Assembly: GCF_002531575.1 (NCBI RefSeq)
Contig: NZ_NWTI01000008.1
Span: 1 to 64,000, forward strand
Length of the DNA stretch: 64,000 nucleotides
Direction of reading: 5' to 3'
DNA from: Bradyrhizobium sp. Y36
Lineage (GTDB): Bacteria; Pseudomonadota; Alphaproteobacteria; Rhizobiales; Xanthobacteraceae
In this document: one piece after another, positions 7,870 to 17,910 of the stretch
Position numbering within the stretch: the stretch's first letter is position 1
How the letters are laid out: each line of letters begins with the position of its first letter
Program-made: the position numbers and the translations under genes
Notes under the pieces: generated by a model
What the model saw: only the letters and a program-made list of their open reading frames with translations
Databases searched by the model: none
What the model was told of the DNA's origin: nothing

Positions 7870-10359
7870 TCACTGGAGGCCGGCGGAACTGCTGGTCGTC
7901 GATGAGTTCGCCAGCGTGCGCAGGCCGATCTGGAACATGAACGCGTGGCTCAGTACGGGCGGCGCGGTGCCCGCAGAATAGCTATACGAAGTTACGTAGT
8001 TCGCCGCCAGCACGAAGCAATCGTCGACATAGCCGGCACCGAGCACATACTGGTTGATCTTGTTGGCCTCGAGGTCCCACCGCGCCGAGCCCGACACCAC
8101 CCAATTGGTCGCAAGCTTTATGGAGCCCGAGGTCAGGATGCCCTCGCGGCGGGTCAGATAGCCGAGCTCCGGCTGCGGCGCGTAATTGCCGTACATCACG
8201 CTGACCGCCCAGCGGTTGAAGTTGGCACGGCCTTCCGCCTCGAAGCGCTGCACGTTCCAGGTCTGCTCGTCCATGCGGGAGCGGACGCTGAACGTGTAGG
8301 TGCTGTTGGGCGAATAGCTGGCGCCCGCGACGTAATCGGAGCGCGGCTTGTCCAGGCCGGAATCGAGGCCGGTGTTGATGGAGTCCTGGACCGCGAAGGA
8401 GTTCATGCCGAACAGCTGGTAGGACTGGCCGAACAGCACCTTGACCGCGCCGCCCTTGTCGAACTGCGTGGTGGACTGCACGCCGACATTGGCGCGGCCG
8501 CCGCCCTCGACGCGGTCGTAGCCGGAGAACTTGTCGACGCTGAACAGGTTCGAGGCGTCGAACACCATGCTCTGGGCGTCCTCGTTCGGGAGCTTGCCGG
8601 CATAGGTCTCGTTCGGCCGGATGATGATCTGCGCGATCGGCTCGACGGTGGTCGAACCCCAGGGCTGAACGTTGATGAAGGGATAGCGGTATTCCAGGCC
8701 CACCGTCGGCATCAGGCGGAACGCCTGGGTGTCGCCGACGGGAAGATAGTTCGACACGCCCGGCTGGTTGGAGACCGAGGAGTTGATCGCGTCGGCGCGC
8801 AGGCTGGCGAACGGCGTCCAGATCTGGCCGAACGGATCGGTGAACGACTTGCGCCACTGCGCTTCGGCCGTGAGGCGGGTATAGGTGCCGGGGAAGCCGC
8901 GCAGCAGGCACTGCGACGGCGTGCGGGCGAGCGGATCGGCCGATGCCGTCGTGCACAGGCTGTTGGTGTTGGCGATCGTCGTGATCGGGTCGAACACCGC
9001 CTGGTCACGCGACAGGTTCACGAAATTGGTCTTGTAGCTGAACTCGCCGCCGAAGACCGGATAGTTGAGCACGTTGGAATAGTCGATCACCGGGTAGACG
9101 ATCGGCACCTGGCTCTGGTTGCCCGAATAGCTCAGCCAGTACATCGTCCGCGCGTCGAAGAAGCTGCGGTTGCCGACGCCGGTCAGGTAGAGCTGCGACA
9201 GCGCTTCCGTCGGCAGCAGCAGGAACGAGCCGAGCGGATCGCGGTACTGATAGAGGCGGTAGTCCGAGAAGAAATAGTAGTCGGACATCAGGACGCCGTC
9301 CCAACCCCAGACCCATTTGTCGTTCAGCGCGAACTGACCCTTGGTGTCGACGGCGCCGCGGAACTGCTTGTCGCCGGGCTGCCCGGAAAACGCGCCGGGA
9401 TCGAGCTGGTCGATGCCATAGGCGCGGATCTGGTAGGCGCCGTCGATCAGGCGCTGCCGGAACTCGCCCTGCAGCAGCACGCCCTGCCGCGACAAGATGC
9501 GGGGCGTGATGGTGGCGTCCATGTCGGGCGCGATCGCCCAATAGTAGGGAACCTCGACGCCATAGCCCGTGTTCGACGTGCCGGAAATGTAACCCGGCAT
9601 CAGGAAGCCGCTCTTGCGCTTCACGGTCGGGTCGGGCGTCGAGAAATAGGGCATGTAGGCGAGCGGCACGCCGAAGAACTCGAGCTGGGCCGTCTCGAAA
9701 TACAGCATCTTCTCCTGCTGGTCGTGGATGATGCGCGCACCCTTGACCTGCCACAGCGGCGGCTTCTTCGGATCGTCCTTACACGGCGCGCAGGCCGTGT
9801 AGACGCCGTTCTCGAACACCGTGTAGTTGCCGCTGGAGCGGTCGGCGCGGCTCGCGGCCATGCGGGTCTGGTCGGCAGTGTCCACGCGCAGCGAATCGAC
9901 GAACCCGTCGCGGTAATCGTCGGAGAGATCCATGATCTCGGCATAGGTGATCTTGCCGTCGGCATCCGTCATGCGGATGTTGCCTTCGGCATGCAGCCGC
10001 TTGGTCTTCTGGTCGTAGATGACCTTGTCGGCCTCGACGCTGGTGCCGTTGTAGAACAGCTGGACGTTACCGACCGCGGACACGCGCGAATTGTTGTAGT
10101 CGTAGTCGACCTCGGTCGCCTGAACCAGCATCTGGTTGTCGTTGGGGGCCTTCGGCGGCTTGGGGCGCTGCGGCAGCGGATTGTAGGTGAAGCTCTGGGC
10201 CGAGGCGGGGGCGACAGTGGCGACATCGATCAGCGCGCCGAGCGATGCCACGGCAGCGACAGCCATCATGAGCCTGCGCAGGGACAAGCCGCGCCCGTTC
10301 GCGCCCATCACGATGCGGCGCGTCAAACGAGACACGGGTCCTCGATGGACGGCAGTCAC
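7870..10359 (-). CDS. lptD: LPS-assembly protein LptD, outer-membrane translocon
   Basis: The 829-residue precursor inserts lipopolysaccharide into the outer leaflet together with LptE. After the signal region (cut near APASAQ) comes an OstA-type beta-jellyroll domain (about residues 60-200) and then the long C-terminal beta-barrel. A CAPC cysteine pair precedes the barrel. I chose GTG 10359 over ATG 10308. The GTG is preceded by AGGAGG with 7-base spacing and overlaps the lptG stop (TAGTG), whereas the ATG has no ribosome binding site. The price is a signal peptide with an unusually long basic N-region. It is the third gene of the lptF-lptG-lptD-surA-pdxA-rsmA run. Confidence 0.95.
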   Translation of the reverse strand: MTAVHRGPVSRLTRRIVMGANGRGLSLRRLMMAVAAVASLGALIDVATVAPASAQSFTYNPLPQRPKPPKAPNDNQMLVQATEVDYDYNNSRVSAVGNVQLFYNGTSVEADKVIYDQKTKRLHAEGNIRMTDADGKITYAEIMDLSDDYRDGFVDSLRVDTADQTRMAASRADRSSGNYTVFENGVYTACAPCKDDPKKPPLWQVKGARIIHDQQEKMLYFETAQLEFFGVPLAYMPYFSTPDPTVKRKSGFLMPGYISGTSNTGYGVEVPYYWAIAPDMDATITPRILSRQGVLLQGEFRQRLIDGAYQIRAYGIDQLDPGAFSGQPGDKQFRGAVDTKGQFALNDKWVWGWDGVLMSDYYFFSDYRLYQYRDPLGSFLLLPTEALSQLYLTGVGNRSFFDARTMYWLSYSGNQSQVPIVYPVIDYSNVLNYPVFGGEFSYKTNFVNLSRDQAVFDPITTIANTNSLCTTASADPLARTPSQCLLRGFPGTYTRLTAEAQWRKSFTDPFGQIWTPFASLRADAINSSVSNQPGVSNYLPVGDTQAFRLMPTVGLEYRYPFINVQPWGSTTVEPIAQIIIRPNETYAGKLPNEDAQSMVFDASNLFSVDKFSGYDRVEGGGRANVGVQSTTQFDKGGAVKVLFGQSYQLFGMNSFAVQDSINTGLDSGLDKPRSDYVAGASYSPNSTYTFSVRSRMDEQTWNVQRFEAEGRANFNRWAVSVMYGNYAPQPELGYLTRREGILTSGSIKLATNWVVSGSARWDLEANKINQYVLGAGYVDDCFVLAANYVTSYSYSAGTAPPVLSHAFMFQIGLRTLANSSTTSSSAGLQ

Positions 10360-11456
10360 TAACCGTCCTCCTGGTACAACAAGGCCAAAAAGCCGGTGAG
10401 GCCGCCCACCACCACGGGCAACCACGCCGCAGCGATCGGATGCATCAACTCAGCCTTGCTCAAGTCTTCAGTCACTTTCGACAAAACGTAGAGCAGAAAG
10501 CCTGCGCCCACGCCACTCAAAACCATCTTTTGCACGCCGCCCATCCGGAAGAAGCGCAACGACACGGAGGCCGCGAGCATCACCATGGCCGCCAGCAAAA
10601 ACGGCTGCGCCAGAAGCTTTTGATACTGGAGTCGGTATCCCGCTGTCGCGAAGCCCGAGCTCTCGGACGAGCGGATGTAGCTCGGTAGTTGCCAAAAGGA
10701 CACAGTCTCTGGGGTGGAAAAGCTGTTGCGGACCTGCGCTTCGGTCAGGGTCGTCGGAATCTCCAGGATGGCCTGGTCGACCGGCGGCGCGTCCAGCGAG
10801 AAGCGGCGGACCCCCTTGAACAGCCAGCGGCCGGTCTCGAGCGTCGCCTCGCGCGCCTCGACCCGTTCCTTGAAGTGCTGCTCCGGGTCGAACCGGAACA
10901 GCGTCAGTCCCGTCAGCCGGACGCCCTGCTGCTCGCTGCGCGCCGCATTGATGATGGTCTGGCCGTCGTTGGTCACCTGATTGAGCCAGAAGCCGGAGGC
11001 GTCCTGGATGCCGCCGCCGGGCGCCGAGCCGAACAGCTCGGCCTCCATGCGCTTGGAGAGCTCGCGCAAGTTCGCCGACATTGGATTGTAGGCGACGGTG
11101 GCGATCACCCCGATCAGCAGCGCGCTGCCGAGCGCCGGCGAGATGAACTGCCAGGCGGAGATGCCGGCGGCGCGCGCGACCACGAGCTCGAGCCGGCGGG
11201 AGAGGGCGAGATAGCATGTCATGGCGCCGATCAGCATGCAGAAGGGCGTCAGCTTCTCCAGAAGCTGCGGCACCCGGAACAGCGAGGTCTCGGCCACCAT
11301 GAGCGCCGAGGCCGAGGCCAGCCCCGAGGTCTTGCGCACCATCTCGATGTAGTCGACCAGCACCAGCAGCAGGAAAATGCCGGCGAACACGCCGAGCGCC
11401 GCGACCACGAAGCGGCCGGCGAAATAGCGCCCGAGTGTATTGGTGAGCATGCTCAT
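10359..11456 (-). CDS. lptG: LPS export ABC transporter permease LptG
   Basis: The 365-residue membrane protein belongs to the YjgP/YjgQ family. It pairs with LptF and the LptB ATPase (not in this window) to extract lipopolysaccharide from the inner membrane. It has a hydrophobic N-terminal hairpin, a central periplasmic beta-jellyroll (about residues 130-260) and further membrane segments near the C-terminus. ATG 11456 overlaps the lptF stop by four bases, which fixes the start. It shares one base with the lptD GTG start. Confidence 0.96.
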   Translation of the reverse strand: MSMLTNTLGRYFAGRFVVAALGVFAGIFLLLVLVDYIEMVRKTSGLASASALMVAETSLFRVPQLLEKLTPFCMLIGAMTCYLALSRRLELVVARAAGISAWQFISPALGSALLIGVIATVAYNPMSANLRELSKRMEAELFGSAPGGGIQDASGFWLNQVTNDGQTIINAARSEQQGVRLTGLTLFRFDPEQHFKERVEAREATLETGRWLFKGVRRFSLDAPPVDQAILEIPTTLTEAQVRNSFSTPETVSFWQLPSYIRSSESSGFATAGYRLQYQKLLAQPFLLAAMVMLAASVSLRFFRMGGVQKMVLSGVGAGFLLYVLSKVTEDLSKAELMHPIAAAWLPVVVGGLTGFLALLYQEDG

Positions 11457-12622
11457 GCGGCGGCCGGACGTCCGAACAGCCGCGCGATGCGCGCATTCGA
11501 CCTGTTGATGGCCTCCATCAGGCCGGGCGGCGGCTCGACCACGATGCCGCCGATGATCATCCACAGCCCGACGCCGATGCCGCCAAAGACCATCGCGTAT
11601 TGCACAAGCACCGGGGCAGACGACTTCACGGCCATCACCGAACAGGCAAATCCCGCCATGCGCAGGCCGAACACGGCGAGCACCGAGCCGCCGATCGAGA
11701 AGTTGCGGCTCTGGCGGGTGGTGCGCGGCGCCCCGAGGAAGGCGAAGGTCAGCACGGCGAAGGCGAAGGGATAGATCGGCGCGAGCAGGCTGTCATGCAG
11801 GGCCGAGCGGAACTGGCCGGGAATCTGCTTGTAGACGGGATCGTTCTCGGACGGCGAGAACAGCTCCCAGAGATAGCGCTCGCGGATGCCCAGAGTGACG
11901 TCGCGGCCCTGGTTGGAGAATTTCGACATGTCGAAGCCGTAGCGGCCGAAAGCCACCAGCGCCGGATCGCGCTTGCCTGCCTCGAAGCGCTGCAGATTGC
12001 CTGTCTCCAGCACCAGGAACGAGCCGGTGGCGTTCTTCACGACCTCGCCGCGTTCGGCGACGATCGAGACGCGCTCGTTGGGATCGCGGCGGTCGTCGAT
12101 GAAGATGCCGGCAAGGATGCCGCCGGGCTGGCGTTCGCGAATCCGGATCGTGAGATTCTTGTCGAGCTGGGCGAAGCGGCCGGGCTGCAGGATGTTGGTC
12201 AGCACGTCCGCGGTGATCTCGGCATCCCACTGCTTGATCCGCCGCATGCCGTCGGGGGCGAGATAGGCCGCGATGAAGGCGACCAGCAGCGCCACCACGC
12301 AGGTGGCGTAGAAGAACGGATAGAACAGCCGGAATGGCGAGAAGCCGGCGGCGTTCATCACGATGATCTCGGAATCGGTCGCGAGCTTGTTCAGCGTGTG
12401 CGAGATCGCGATCATCAGCGCGATCGGCGAGATGATCAGGACCAGGGCCGGCACGACGAGGCTGGTGATGCCGAGGAAGGTGAGGATGGTCTGACCCTGG
12501 CTCGTCATCAGGTCGATGCCGCGCAACGCTTGCGTAATCCAGATCACGCCGGTGAGGCTGACCAGGACCAGCGCAAACGACGCCAGCGTCGTGCGGAAGA
12601 TATACCTATCGATCGACCCCAT
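11453..12622 (-). CDS. lptF: LPS export ABC transporter permease LptF
   Basis: The 389-residue protein is the partner of LptG, with the same architecture: transmembrane segments at both ends (first about residues 12-33) around a periplasmic domain containing ILQPGRFAQLDKNLTIRIRE. As the first gene of the run, it should have the operon promoter in the 340-base gap shared with pepA. Opposite orientation to pepA is the usual arrangement in proteobacteria. Confidence 0.96.
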   Translation of the reverse strand: MGSIDRYIFRTTLASFALVLVSLTGVIWITQALRGIDLMTSQGQTILTFLGITSLVVPALVLIISPIALMIAISHTLNKLATDSEIIVMNAAGFSPFRLFYPFFYATCVVALLVAFIAAYLAPDGMRRIKQWDAEITADVLTNILQPGRFAQLDKNLTIRIRERQPGGILAGIFIDDRRDPNERVSIVAERGEVVKNATGSFLVLETGNLQRFEAGKRDPALVAFGRYGFDMSKFSNQGRDVTLGIRERYLWELFSPSENDPVYKQIPGQFRSALHDSLLAPIYPFAFAVLTFAFLGAPRTTRQSRNFSIGGSVLAVFGLRMAGFACSVMAVKSSAPVLVQYAMVFGGIGVGLWMIIGGIVVEPPPGLMEAINRSNARIARLFGRPAAA

Positions 12623-12962
12623 GCGCTACCGCACGAACCCCACCACGTCCCCAATGTCGGCCGGAAATCCGGCTGTCCGACCAATCCCCGAAAGGGGATC
12701 CCCAAGGTCGACCGGCAAGGCTCTTCCGACGGTTCACTCTCTCACTACCATCCCTTTGATCCGTCAACAAAATGGCTGCCCCGTGGCACCCTCAATATAT
12801 GGTTAATATTTCCCTCGTTGTGGCCTTGAGGCCACGGGGGGTGCTTGGCATCTGCCGGGCCGCTGGCCCATAGTGCGCTCGGCTCAGTGAATCGTCATTC
12901 AGATGCGGCCTCGGCCGCGACCGGGAATGATCAAAAGATCAAGATTTTTGAAGGAGTTACCC
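12623..12962. other. Divergent lptF/pepA promoter region
   Basis: No gene is present in these 340 bases. An A+T-rich patch around 12787-12813 (CAATATATGGTTAATATTT) stands out in this G+C-rich DNA and is the best candidate promoter core. Nearby are small hairpins: ATCCCCGAAAGGGGAT near 12687-12702 and GTGGCCTTGAGGCCAC near 12820-12836. A strong ribosome binding site, AAGGAG, precedes the pepA ATG. I cannot assign exact promoter hexamers. Confidence 0.45.
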
Positions 12963-14462
12963 ATGTCCAATGCCATCAAGGTCGGCTTCGTCCCGCTGTC
13001 ATCAGCCGCCCGTGGCATCATGGTCGTGTTCTGTGACGACAGCCTGATGGTCGGTCCGGCATCCGCCAAGGCCCTCGGCGGGGGTATCGAAGTCGTGAAG
13101 CGCGCGGCGGCAGCCGCCGCCTTCAAAGGTAAAAGTGGGGCCGTGCTGGACATCCTGGCGCCGGAGGGGGTGAAAGCCACCCGTCTGCTCGTGATCGGCG
13201 CCGGCAAGGCAACCGGCCTGAAGGCGAACGATTTCCTCAAATTCGGCGGCGTGGCGGCGGGCAAGCTTCCCGCCGGGACCGCCGCCATGACCCTGATGGC
13301 GGAGCTGCCCACTGGAGCCATGACCGGCGAGCAGGCGGCCACGATCGCCTCGGGCCTGCGCCTGCGCGCCTACAAGTTTGACCGTTACAAGACCAAGAAG
13401 AAGGACGGCGAGGAGGGCGGCTCGCGCGCCGACATCTCGCTTGCGGTCGGCGACGTCGCGGCTGCGAAGAAGGCGTTTGTCGCCGCCGGCCACGTCGTCG
13501 ACGGCGTGGTCATCGCGCGCGACCTCGTCAACGAGCCGCCGAACGTGCTCTTCCCCGAGGAGTTCGCGCGCCGCGCCAGTCAGCTGCGAAAGCTCGGCGT
13601 CAAGGTCGAGGTGCTCGACGTCAAGGCGATGCAGAAGCTCGGCATGGGCGCGCTGCTCGGCGTCGGCCAGGGCTCGGCGCGGCCGAGCCGCACCGTGATC
13701 ATGCGCTGGGACGGCGGCAAGAAGGGCGAGGCGCCGGTCAGCTTCATCGGCAAGGGCGTCTGCTTCGACACCGGCGGCATCTCGATCAAGCCGGCCGGCA
13801 GCATGGAGGACATGAAGGGCGACATGGGCGGCGCGGCCTGCGTCGTCGGCCTGATGCACGCCCTGGCGGCGCGCAAAGCCAAGGCCAACGTGGTCGGCGC
13901 CATCGGTCTCGTCGAGAACATGCCCGACGGCAACGCGCAGCGGCCGGGCGACATCGTCACCTCGATGTCGGGCCAGACCATCGAGATCATCAACACCGAT
14001 GCCGAAGGCCGGCTCGTGCTGGCCGACGTGCTCTGGTACGTCGCCAAGAAGGTGAAGCCGAAATTCATGGTGGACCTGGCAACGCTCACGGGCGCCATCG
14101 TGGTCGCGCTCGGCACCGAGCATGCCGGCATGTTCTCCAACAATGACGAGCTTGCCGCCCGGCTGCTCGCGGCCGGCGCGGAGAGCGGGGAGAAGGTCTG
14201 GCGCATGCCGCTCGGCCCCGAATACGACAAGCTGATCGATTCCCAGTTCGCCGACATGAAGAACACCGGCGGCCGTCACGGCGGCTCGATCACCGCGGCG
14301 CAGTTCCTCCAGCGCTTCGTCGACGGCACGCCGTGGGCGCATCTGGACATCGCCGGCACCGCCATGGGCGCGCCCAAGACCGACATCAACCACAGCTGGG
14401 GCGCGGGCTACGGCGTCCGTCTCCTCGACCGGCTGGTTGCCGACCACTACGAGCGCAAGTGA
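12963..14462 (+). CDS. pepA: Leucyl aminopeptidase PepA (M17 family)
   Basis: The 499-residue protein is a dinuclear-metal aminopeptidase that removes N-terminal residues from peptides in the cytoplasm. PepA homologues can also bind DNA. The catalytic domain is C-terminal, and the M17 signature [16 protein letters not shown] is intact. Metal-binding and catalytic segments [15 protein letters not shown] and MKGDMGG are also present. The ATG at 12963 has AAGGAG seven bases upstream. The upstream frame extension has no such site. Directly downstream is holC (7-base gap), a conserved pairing. Confidence 0.96.
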   Translation: MSNAIKVGFVPLSSAARGIMVVFCDDSLMVGPASAKALGGGIEVVKRAAAAAAFKGKSGAVLDILAPEGVKATRLLVIGAGKATGLKANDFLKFGGVAAGKLPAGTAAMTLMAELPTGAMTGEQAATIASGLRLRAYKFDRYKTKKKDGEEGGSRADISLAVGDVAAAKKAFVAAGHVVDGVVIARDLVNEPPNVLFPEEFARRASQLRKLGVKVEVLDVKAMQKLGMGALLGVGQGSARPSRTVIMRWDGGKKGEAPVSFIGKGVCFDTGGISIKPAGSMEDMKGDMGGAACVVGLMHALAARKAKANVVGAIGLVENMPDGNAQRPGDIVTSMSGQTIEIINTDAEGRLVLADVLWYVAKKVKPKFMVDLATLTGAIVVALGTEHAGMFSNNDELAARLLAAGAESGEKVWRMPLGPEYDKLIDSQFADMKNTGGRHGGSITAAQFLQRFVDGTPWAHLDIAGTAMGAPKTDINHSWGAGYGVRLLDRLVADHYERK

Positions 14463-14469
14463 CCTCACG

Positions 14470-14922
14470 ATGACGGAAGTGCTGTTCTACCATCTGCAAA
14501 ACATGACGGTGGAGAACGTGTTGCCGCCGCTTCTCGAGAAATCGCTCGAGCGCGGCTGGCGCGTCGTGGTGCAGTCGACCTCGGAGGAGAGGGCCGACGC
14601 GCTCGACGCGCATTTGTGGACCTATCGCGACGATTCCTTCCTGCCGCACGCGACGTGGCGCGTGAACGATGTCGCCGATCAGCCGATCGTGCTGGCGATC
14701 GAGGAGGGCAATCCCAACGGTGCGCATGTCCGCTTTCTGGTGGACAGCGCCGCCCTCCCGCAGGACGCCCAGGACTATGCGCGCATGGTGCTGCTGTTCA
14801 ACGGCGACGATCCGGATGCGCTCGCGCTCGCCCGCAGCGCCTGGACGGATTGCAAGGCGCGGGGATTTGATGTCACCTATTGGCAGGCCGACGAGCGGGG
14901 CCGGTGGCAACGTCGGAATTAG
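14470..14922 (+). CDS. holC: DNA polymerase III chi subunit HolC
   Basis: The 150-residue protein matches HolC from its first residues (EVLFYHLQNMTVENVLPPLL), with SLERGWRVVVQ and DAHLWTYRDDSFLPHA following in the expected order. Chi links the clamp-loader complex to single-stranded-DNA-binding protein during lagging-strand synthesis. The start is the ATG at 14470, just after the pepA stop, so the two are co-transcribed and probably translationally coupled. Length is normal. Confidence 0.94.
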   Translation: MTEVLFYHLQNMTVENVLPPLLEKSLERGWRVVVQSTSEERADALDAHLWTYRDDSFLPHATWRVNDVADQPIVLAIEEGNPNGAHVRFLVDSAALPQDAQDYARMVLLFNGDDPDALALARSAWTDCKARGFDVTYWQADERGRWQRRN

Positions 14923-15061
14923 CGTCCTTGGCTATCATCCCAGGCAATTAATGATAATTTGCACTTTTCGAGCGATGCTGGCTTTTGTCACCTTCGTGCC
15001 GCAAAGTGATGTTGGGACAATCGCTTAGGGCTGGTCCTTCACGCAGGGAATTTGGTTTATC

Positions 15062-15583
15062 GTGCGACATCAAAAGCTTCCCGGCTCGCTCATAGTTGCG
15101 TTGATTACCGTAGCACCGCTGGTCGCGGGCTGTTCGGGCGGCTCCGATCTGTTGTCGAAGGACGCCGAATGGTTCCAGAAGCCCGGCCGTCTCTTCATCA
15201 AGAACATCTCGATCGAGTCGCCACCGCTGACCCCGGACAAGCCGGTCGGCGCTGAGGATCTCGTCAGCGCCGACGGCGCCTGTCCCGGCATGGCGCCGCC
15301 TCCCGGTCCGTCTGATGCCAATGCATCGACGTCGCCGGCCCCGATAGGCGGCACGGTCGCGCTCGGCCATACCGAATGCGACGTGGTGCGCGGCATCGGC
15401 GCGCCCTCGAATGTCAATCTCTCCAACGACGCCGCCGGCCGCCGCGTTGCCGTCGTCACCTGGGCCACGGGGCCGCGCGCCGGCATCTACACCTTCACGG
15501 CCGGCCGCCTGTCATCGATCGAAGGCAATCCCGAGCCGCAGCCGGTGCCGAGGGCGGTGAAGCCGAAGAAGAAGCACGCGTAA
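15062..15583 (+). CDS. Probable lipoprotein, uncharacterised
   Basis: The 173-residue precursor has a basic start, a hydrophobic segment and a lipobox (LVAGC, cysteine near residue 24), so it should be lipidated and anchored to a membrane. A disordered Pro/Ser/Ala region follows at about residues 80-95. A compact C-terminal domain (GHTECDVVRGIGAPSNVNLS then TFTAGRLSSIE) resembles a BamE/SmpA-like two-helix plus sheet fold, though this is only a pattern impression. The tail is lysine-rich (KPKKKHA). Start is GTG 15062. It stands alone, 139 bases after holC. Confidence 0.72.
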   Translation: MRHQKLPGSLIVALITVAPLVAGCSGGSDLLSKDAEWFQKPGRLFIKNISIESPPLTPDKPVGAEDLVSADGACPGMAPPPGPSDANASTSPAPIGGTVALGHTECDVVRGIGAPSNVNLSNDAAGRRVAVVTWATGPRAGIYTFTAGRLSSIEGNPEPQPVPRAVKPKKKHA

Positions 15584-15601
15584 GGCGAGCCCGCAGGACG
15601 G

Positions 15602-16570
15602 CTATGGCCGTCCTTTCATCGCATCTTCGAACGACAGGATCTGGCCGCTAGGTCCCCGGAACGTGGTTTTCTCGGGCCACATCTTCTCGATCTCATCGAG
15701 CAGATGGCGGGCGAGCAGTCTCCAGCCCGAGTCCGGCTTGAGCGAATAGATGCTGAAGGTCATGCCTTCATCCGCGCGAGGCGAATGCACGCCAGCGAGC
15801 CATGGCTCGTCGCCTACGCTGATACTCACTCCGGCATCGTTGCACAGGTCCATGCTGCGCCACATGATGCGTCCATCCCGGGTGTGTACGTCGCGTCGAA
15901 TCGACAGCGCTTGCGCTTGACCGAAGGCAGCGAATGTTTGCTCGAGTCTCTTCCAGTCTTCGGCTGGCACCTTCAAATTTGCGTAGACTTGCGGTCTGAC
16001 GGACGTGCGGCCGTCTCTGAAGACATTGTGGCAGCTTGTGTCCCTTACGACGATCGGCAGGACGAATACGCCGCCCGTCAGAAGGGCGGCCGCAGAAACG
16101 ACACTCCACGATCGCCAGCCAGACAAAGACGATCTCATGGCAGCCCAAAAAGTGAGGCCGCCAACAAGGCCCGACGAGCCCAGCAGTGCTACGGCACTAA
16201 CGTACTCGATCCAACTAAACGAGGGTGGCGCGCCATTGAACCGATTGACCATTGCTGGCGCGCCGCCACCGATCAATGCGAGGACGCTGAATGGCGCTGC
16301 AGCGATGAGGAAGCCTGTTAGAGCGCAGGCCGCAATCCCGACGCGCGGTCGCCTACGGCGGACGAAAAGATAGAGTGGAACACCGAACAACATGGCATGG
16401 GTCGTTGCGACCATGAACGTCGTCATCGTCAAGGTCAGGACCTGCTTGACGACGATGATGTTGATCGGCTCTTCGATCTGCACGCAAAGCGGGATGACCA
16501 ACGCCATGGTGGCGCCAAACGCTGCAAGCAGGGTTGCTCCCAACAGGCGCAAATACTGCTGAAGTCGCAT
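15602..16570 (-). CDS. Inner-membrane protein of unknown function
   Basis: The 322-residue product has about five hydrophobic segments in its first 190 residues, with a basic cytoplasmic loop (VRRRRPRVG). A soluble C-terminal domain of about 130 residues contains two cysteines (DTSCHNVF and MDLCNDAG) and probably faces the periplasm. I recognise no family. The start is either ATG 16570 or in-frame GTG 16612, and neither has a good ribosome binding site. It is convergent with the lipoprotein gene (18-base gap), so the two are not co-transcribed. Confidence 0.62.
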   Translation of the reverse strand: MRLQQYLRLLGATLLAAFGATMALVIPLCVQIEEPINIIVVKQVLTLTMTTFMVATTHAMLFGVPLYLFVRRRRPRVGIAACALTGFLIAAAPFSVLALIGGGAPAMVNRFNGAPPSFSWIEYVSAVALLGSSGLVGGLTFWAAMRSSLSGWRSWSVVSAAALLTGGVFVLPIVVRDTSCHNVFRDGRTSVRPQVYANLKVPAEDWKRLEQTFAAFGQAQALSIRRDVHTRDGRIMWRSMDLCNDAGVSISVGDEPWLAGVHSPRADEGMTFSIYSLKPDSGWRLLARHLLDEIEKMWPEKTTFRGPSGQILSFEDAMKGRP

Positions 16571-16800
16571 GTCCGGCCGTTGCCCCTTGGGTTGTCGTGT
16601 GGTCGATCCCACAACTGGCCAACTTAAGGCACGATGCGGAAGAGCGCGAAGCGGCTTTCTGGAGAGATTATGCGCAAACGATATCGCATCGGCGGCGCGA
16701 TCATGACCGTGATTGCGACACTTTTGCTGAAGTCACTTTCCTGATGGCGGCGCGGCCGGGAATGCGCTCATATTGCGTAAGAAGAAATCTGGAGGAAACT

Positions 16801-17766
16801 ATGCGGTTCATTGCCCTCGTATCGGCTCTGCTCTTGTCGTCTGGCGCGGCGGTCGCCCAGGACTATCCGACGAGGCCCATCACCATGCTGGTTCCATTCG
16901 CGGCGGGCGGGCCGACGGACACCATCGCCCGCCTGACGGCCGCAGGCATGGGGAAGTCGCTGGGACAGCAAATCGTCGTCGAGAACGCGACCGGCGCCGG
17001 CGGCACCATCGGCACGACCCGCGCCGCGCGCGCCCAGCCCGACGGCTACACGCTGCTGATCCATCATGTCGGCATCTCGACCGCGGCAACGCTCTACCGA
17101 AATCTGAGCTACGACACCAAGACGGCCTTTGCGCCGATCGGGCTCGTGACCAATGCGCCGATGACCATCATCGCGCGCCCGGATTTTCCGGCCGACACGC
17201 TCAAGGACCTGGTCGCCTACGCCCAGCAGCAGGGCGACAAGCTGACTTACGCCAATGCCGGGTTAGGTGCGGCATCGCATCTGTGCGGCATGCTGTTCAT
17301 GACGGCGATCCAGAAGCAGCTCACCACGGTGCCCTACAAGGGCAACGGCCCGATCATGAACGATCTGCTCGGCAAGCAGATCGATCTCACCTGCGACCAG
17401 GCGACGAACACGACGGGGCCGATCACCGCCAAGCAGGTCAAGGCCTATGCGATCACCACCAAGGAGCGGTTGAAGAGCCTGCCCGACCTGCCGACGGCCG
17501 ACGAGGCAGGCCTCAAAGGTTTCGAGCTCGGCGTCTGGCACGGCATCTATGCGCCCAAGGGCACGCCGCCGGCGGTCATTCAGAAGTTGACGGCAGCGCT
17601 CCAGGCCGCGCTGAAGGACCCCACCTTGATCGCGCGGTTCAACGACATCAACACCGAGCCCGTCCCGCAGGACAAGGCGACTCCGGAGGCGTTGGGCACG
17701 ATGCTGGTGAGCGAGATCGACCGCTGGGCGCCGATCATCAAGGCCGCCGGGCAGTACGCCGACTGA
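16801..17766 (+). CDS. Bug-family (TctC-type) periplasmic binding protein
   Basis: The 321-residue precursor has a signal peptide cut near AAVAQD, followed at once by the Bug hallmark YPTRPITMLVPFAAGGPTD. The second conserved block, VVENATGAGGTIGTTRAA, and the C-terminal AWHG-like segment (LGVWHGIYAPKGTP) are present. These proteins bind small carboxylates for tripartite tricarboxylate transporters. No tctA or tctB gene is nearby, so this is an orphan receptor, as are most of this large family. ATG 16801 has GGAGG six bases upstream. Confidence 0.92.
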   Translation: MRFIALVSALLLSSGAAVAQDYPTRPITMLVPFAAGGPTDTIARLTAAGMGKSLGQQIVVENATGAGGTIGTTRAARAQPDGYTLLIHHVGISTAATLYRNLSYDTKTAFAPIGLVTNAPMTIIARPDFPADTLKDLVAYAQQQGDKLTYANAGLGAASHLCGMLFMTAIQKQLTTVPYKGNGPIMNDLLGKQIDLTCDQATNTTGPITAKQVKAYAITTKERLKSLPDLPTADEAGLKGFELGVWHGIYAPKGTPPAVIQKLTAALQAALKDPTLIARFNDINTEPVPQDKATPEALGTMLVSEIDRWAPIIKAAGQYAD

Positions 17767-17910
17767 GCGATTCCTGCGCACCGTCGGCGCGCTGGCGGCT
17801 GCGCATAAAGCAGCCCGTTCAATGGCTCAGTGACCGGTATTATAAGGCCGGTACTGTGCATGGGGTCGTTTTGCAGAATTTTGGTGAGGCGGCCCCGCCG
17901 GGCGAGGCCG

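Noticed and set aside
7945..10362. 805-codon open frame on the plus strand
   Set aside because: It is antisense to lptD, with His/Val/Arg/Asp-rich composition typical of shadow frames in high-G+C DNA and no domain.
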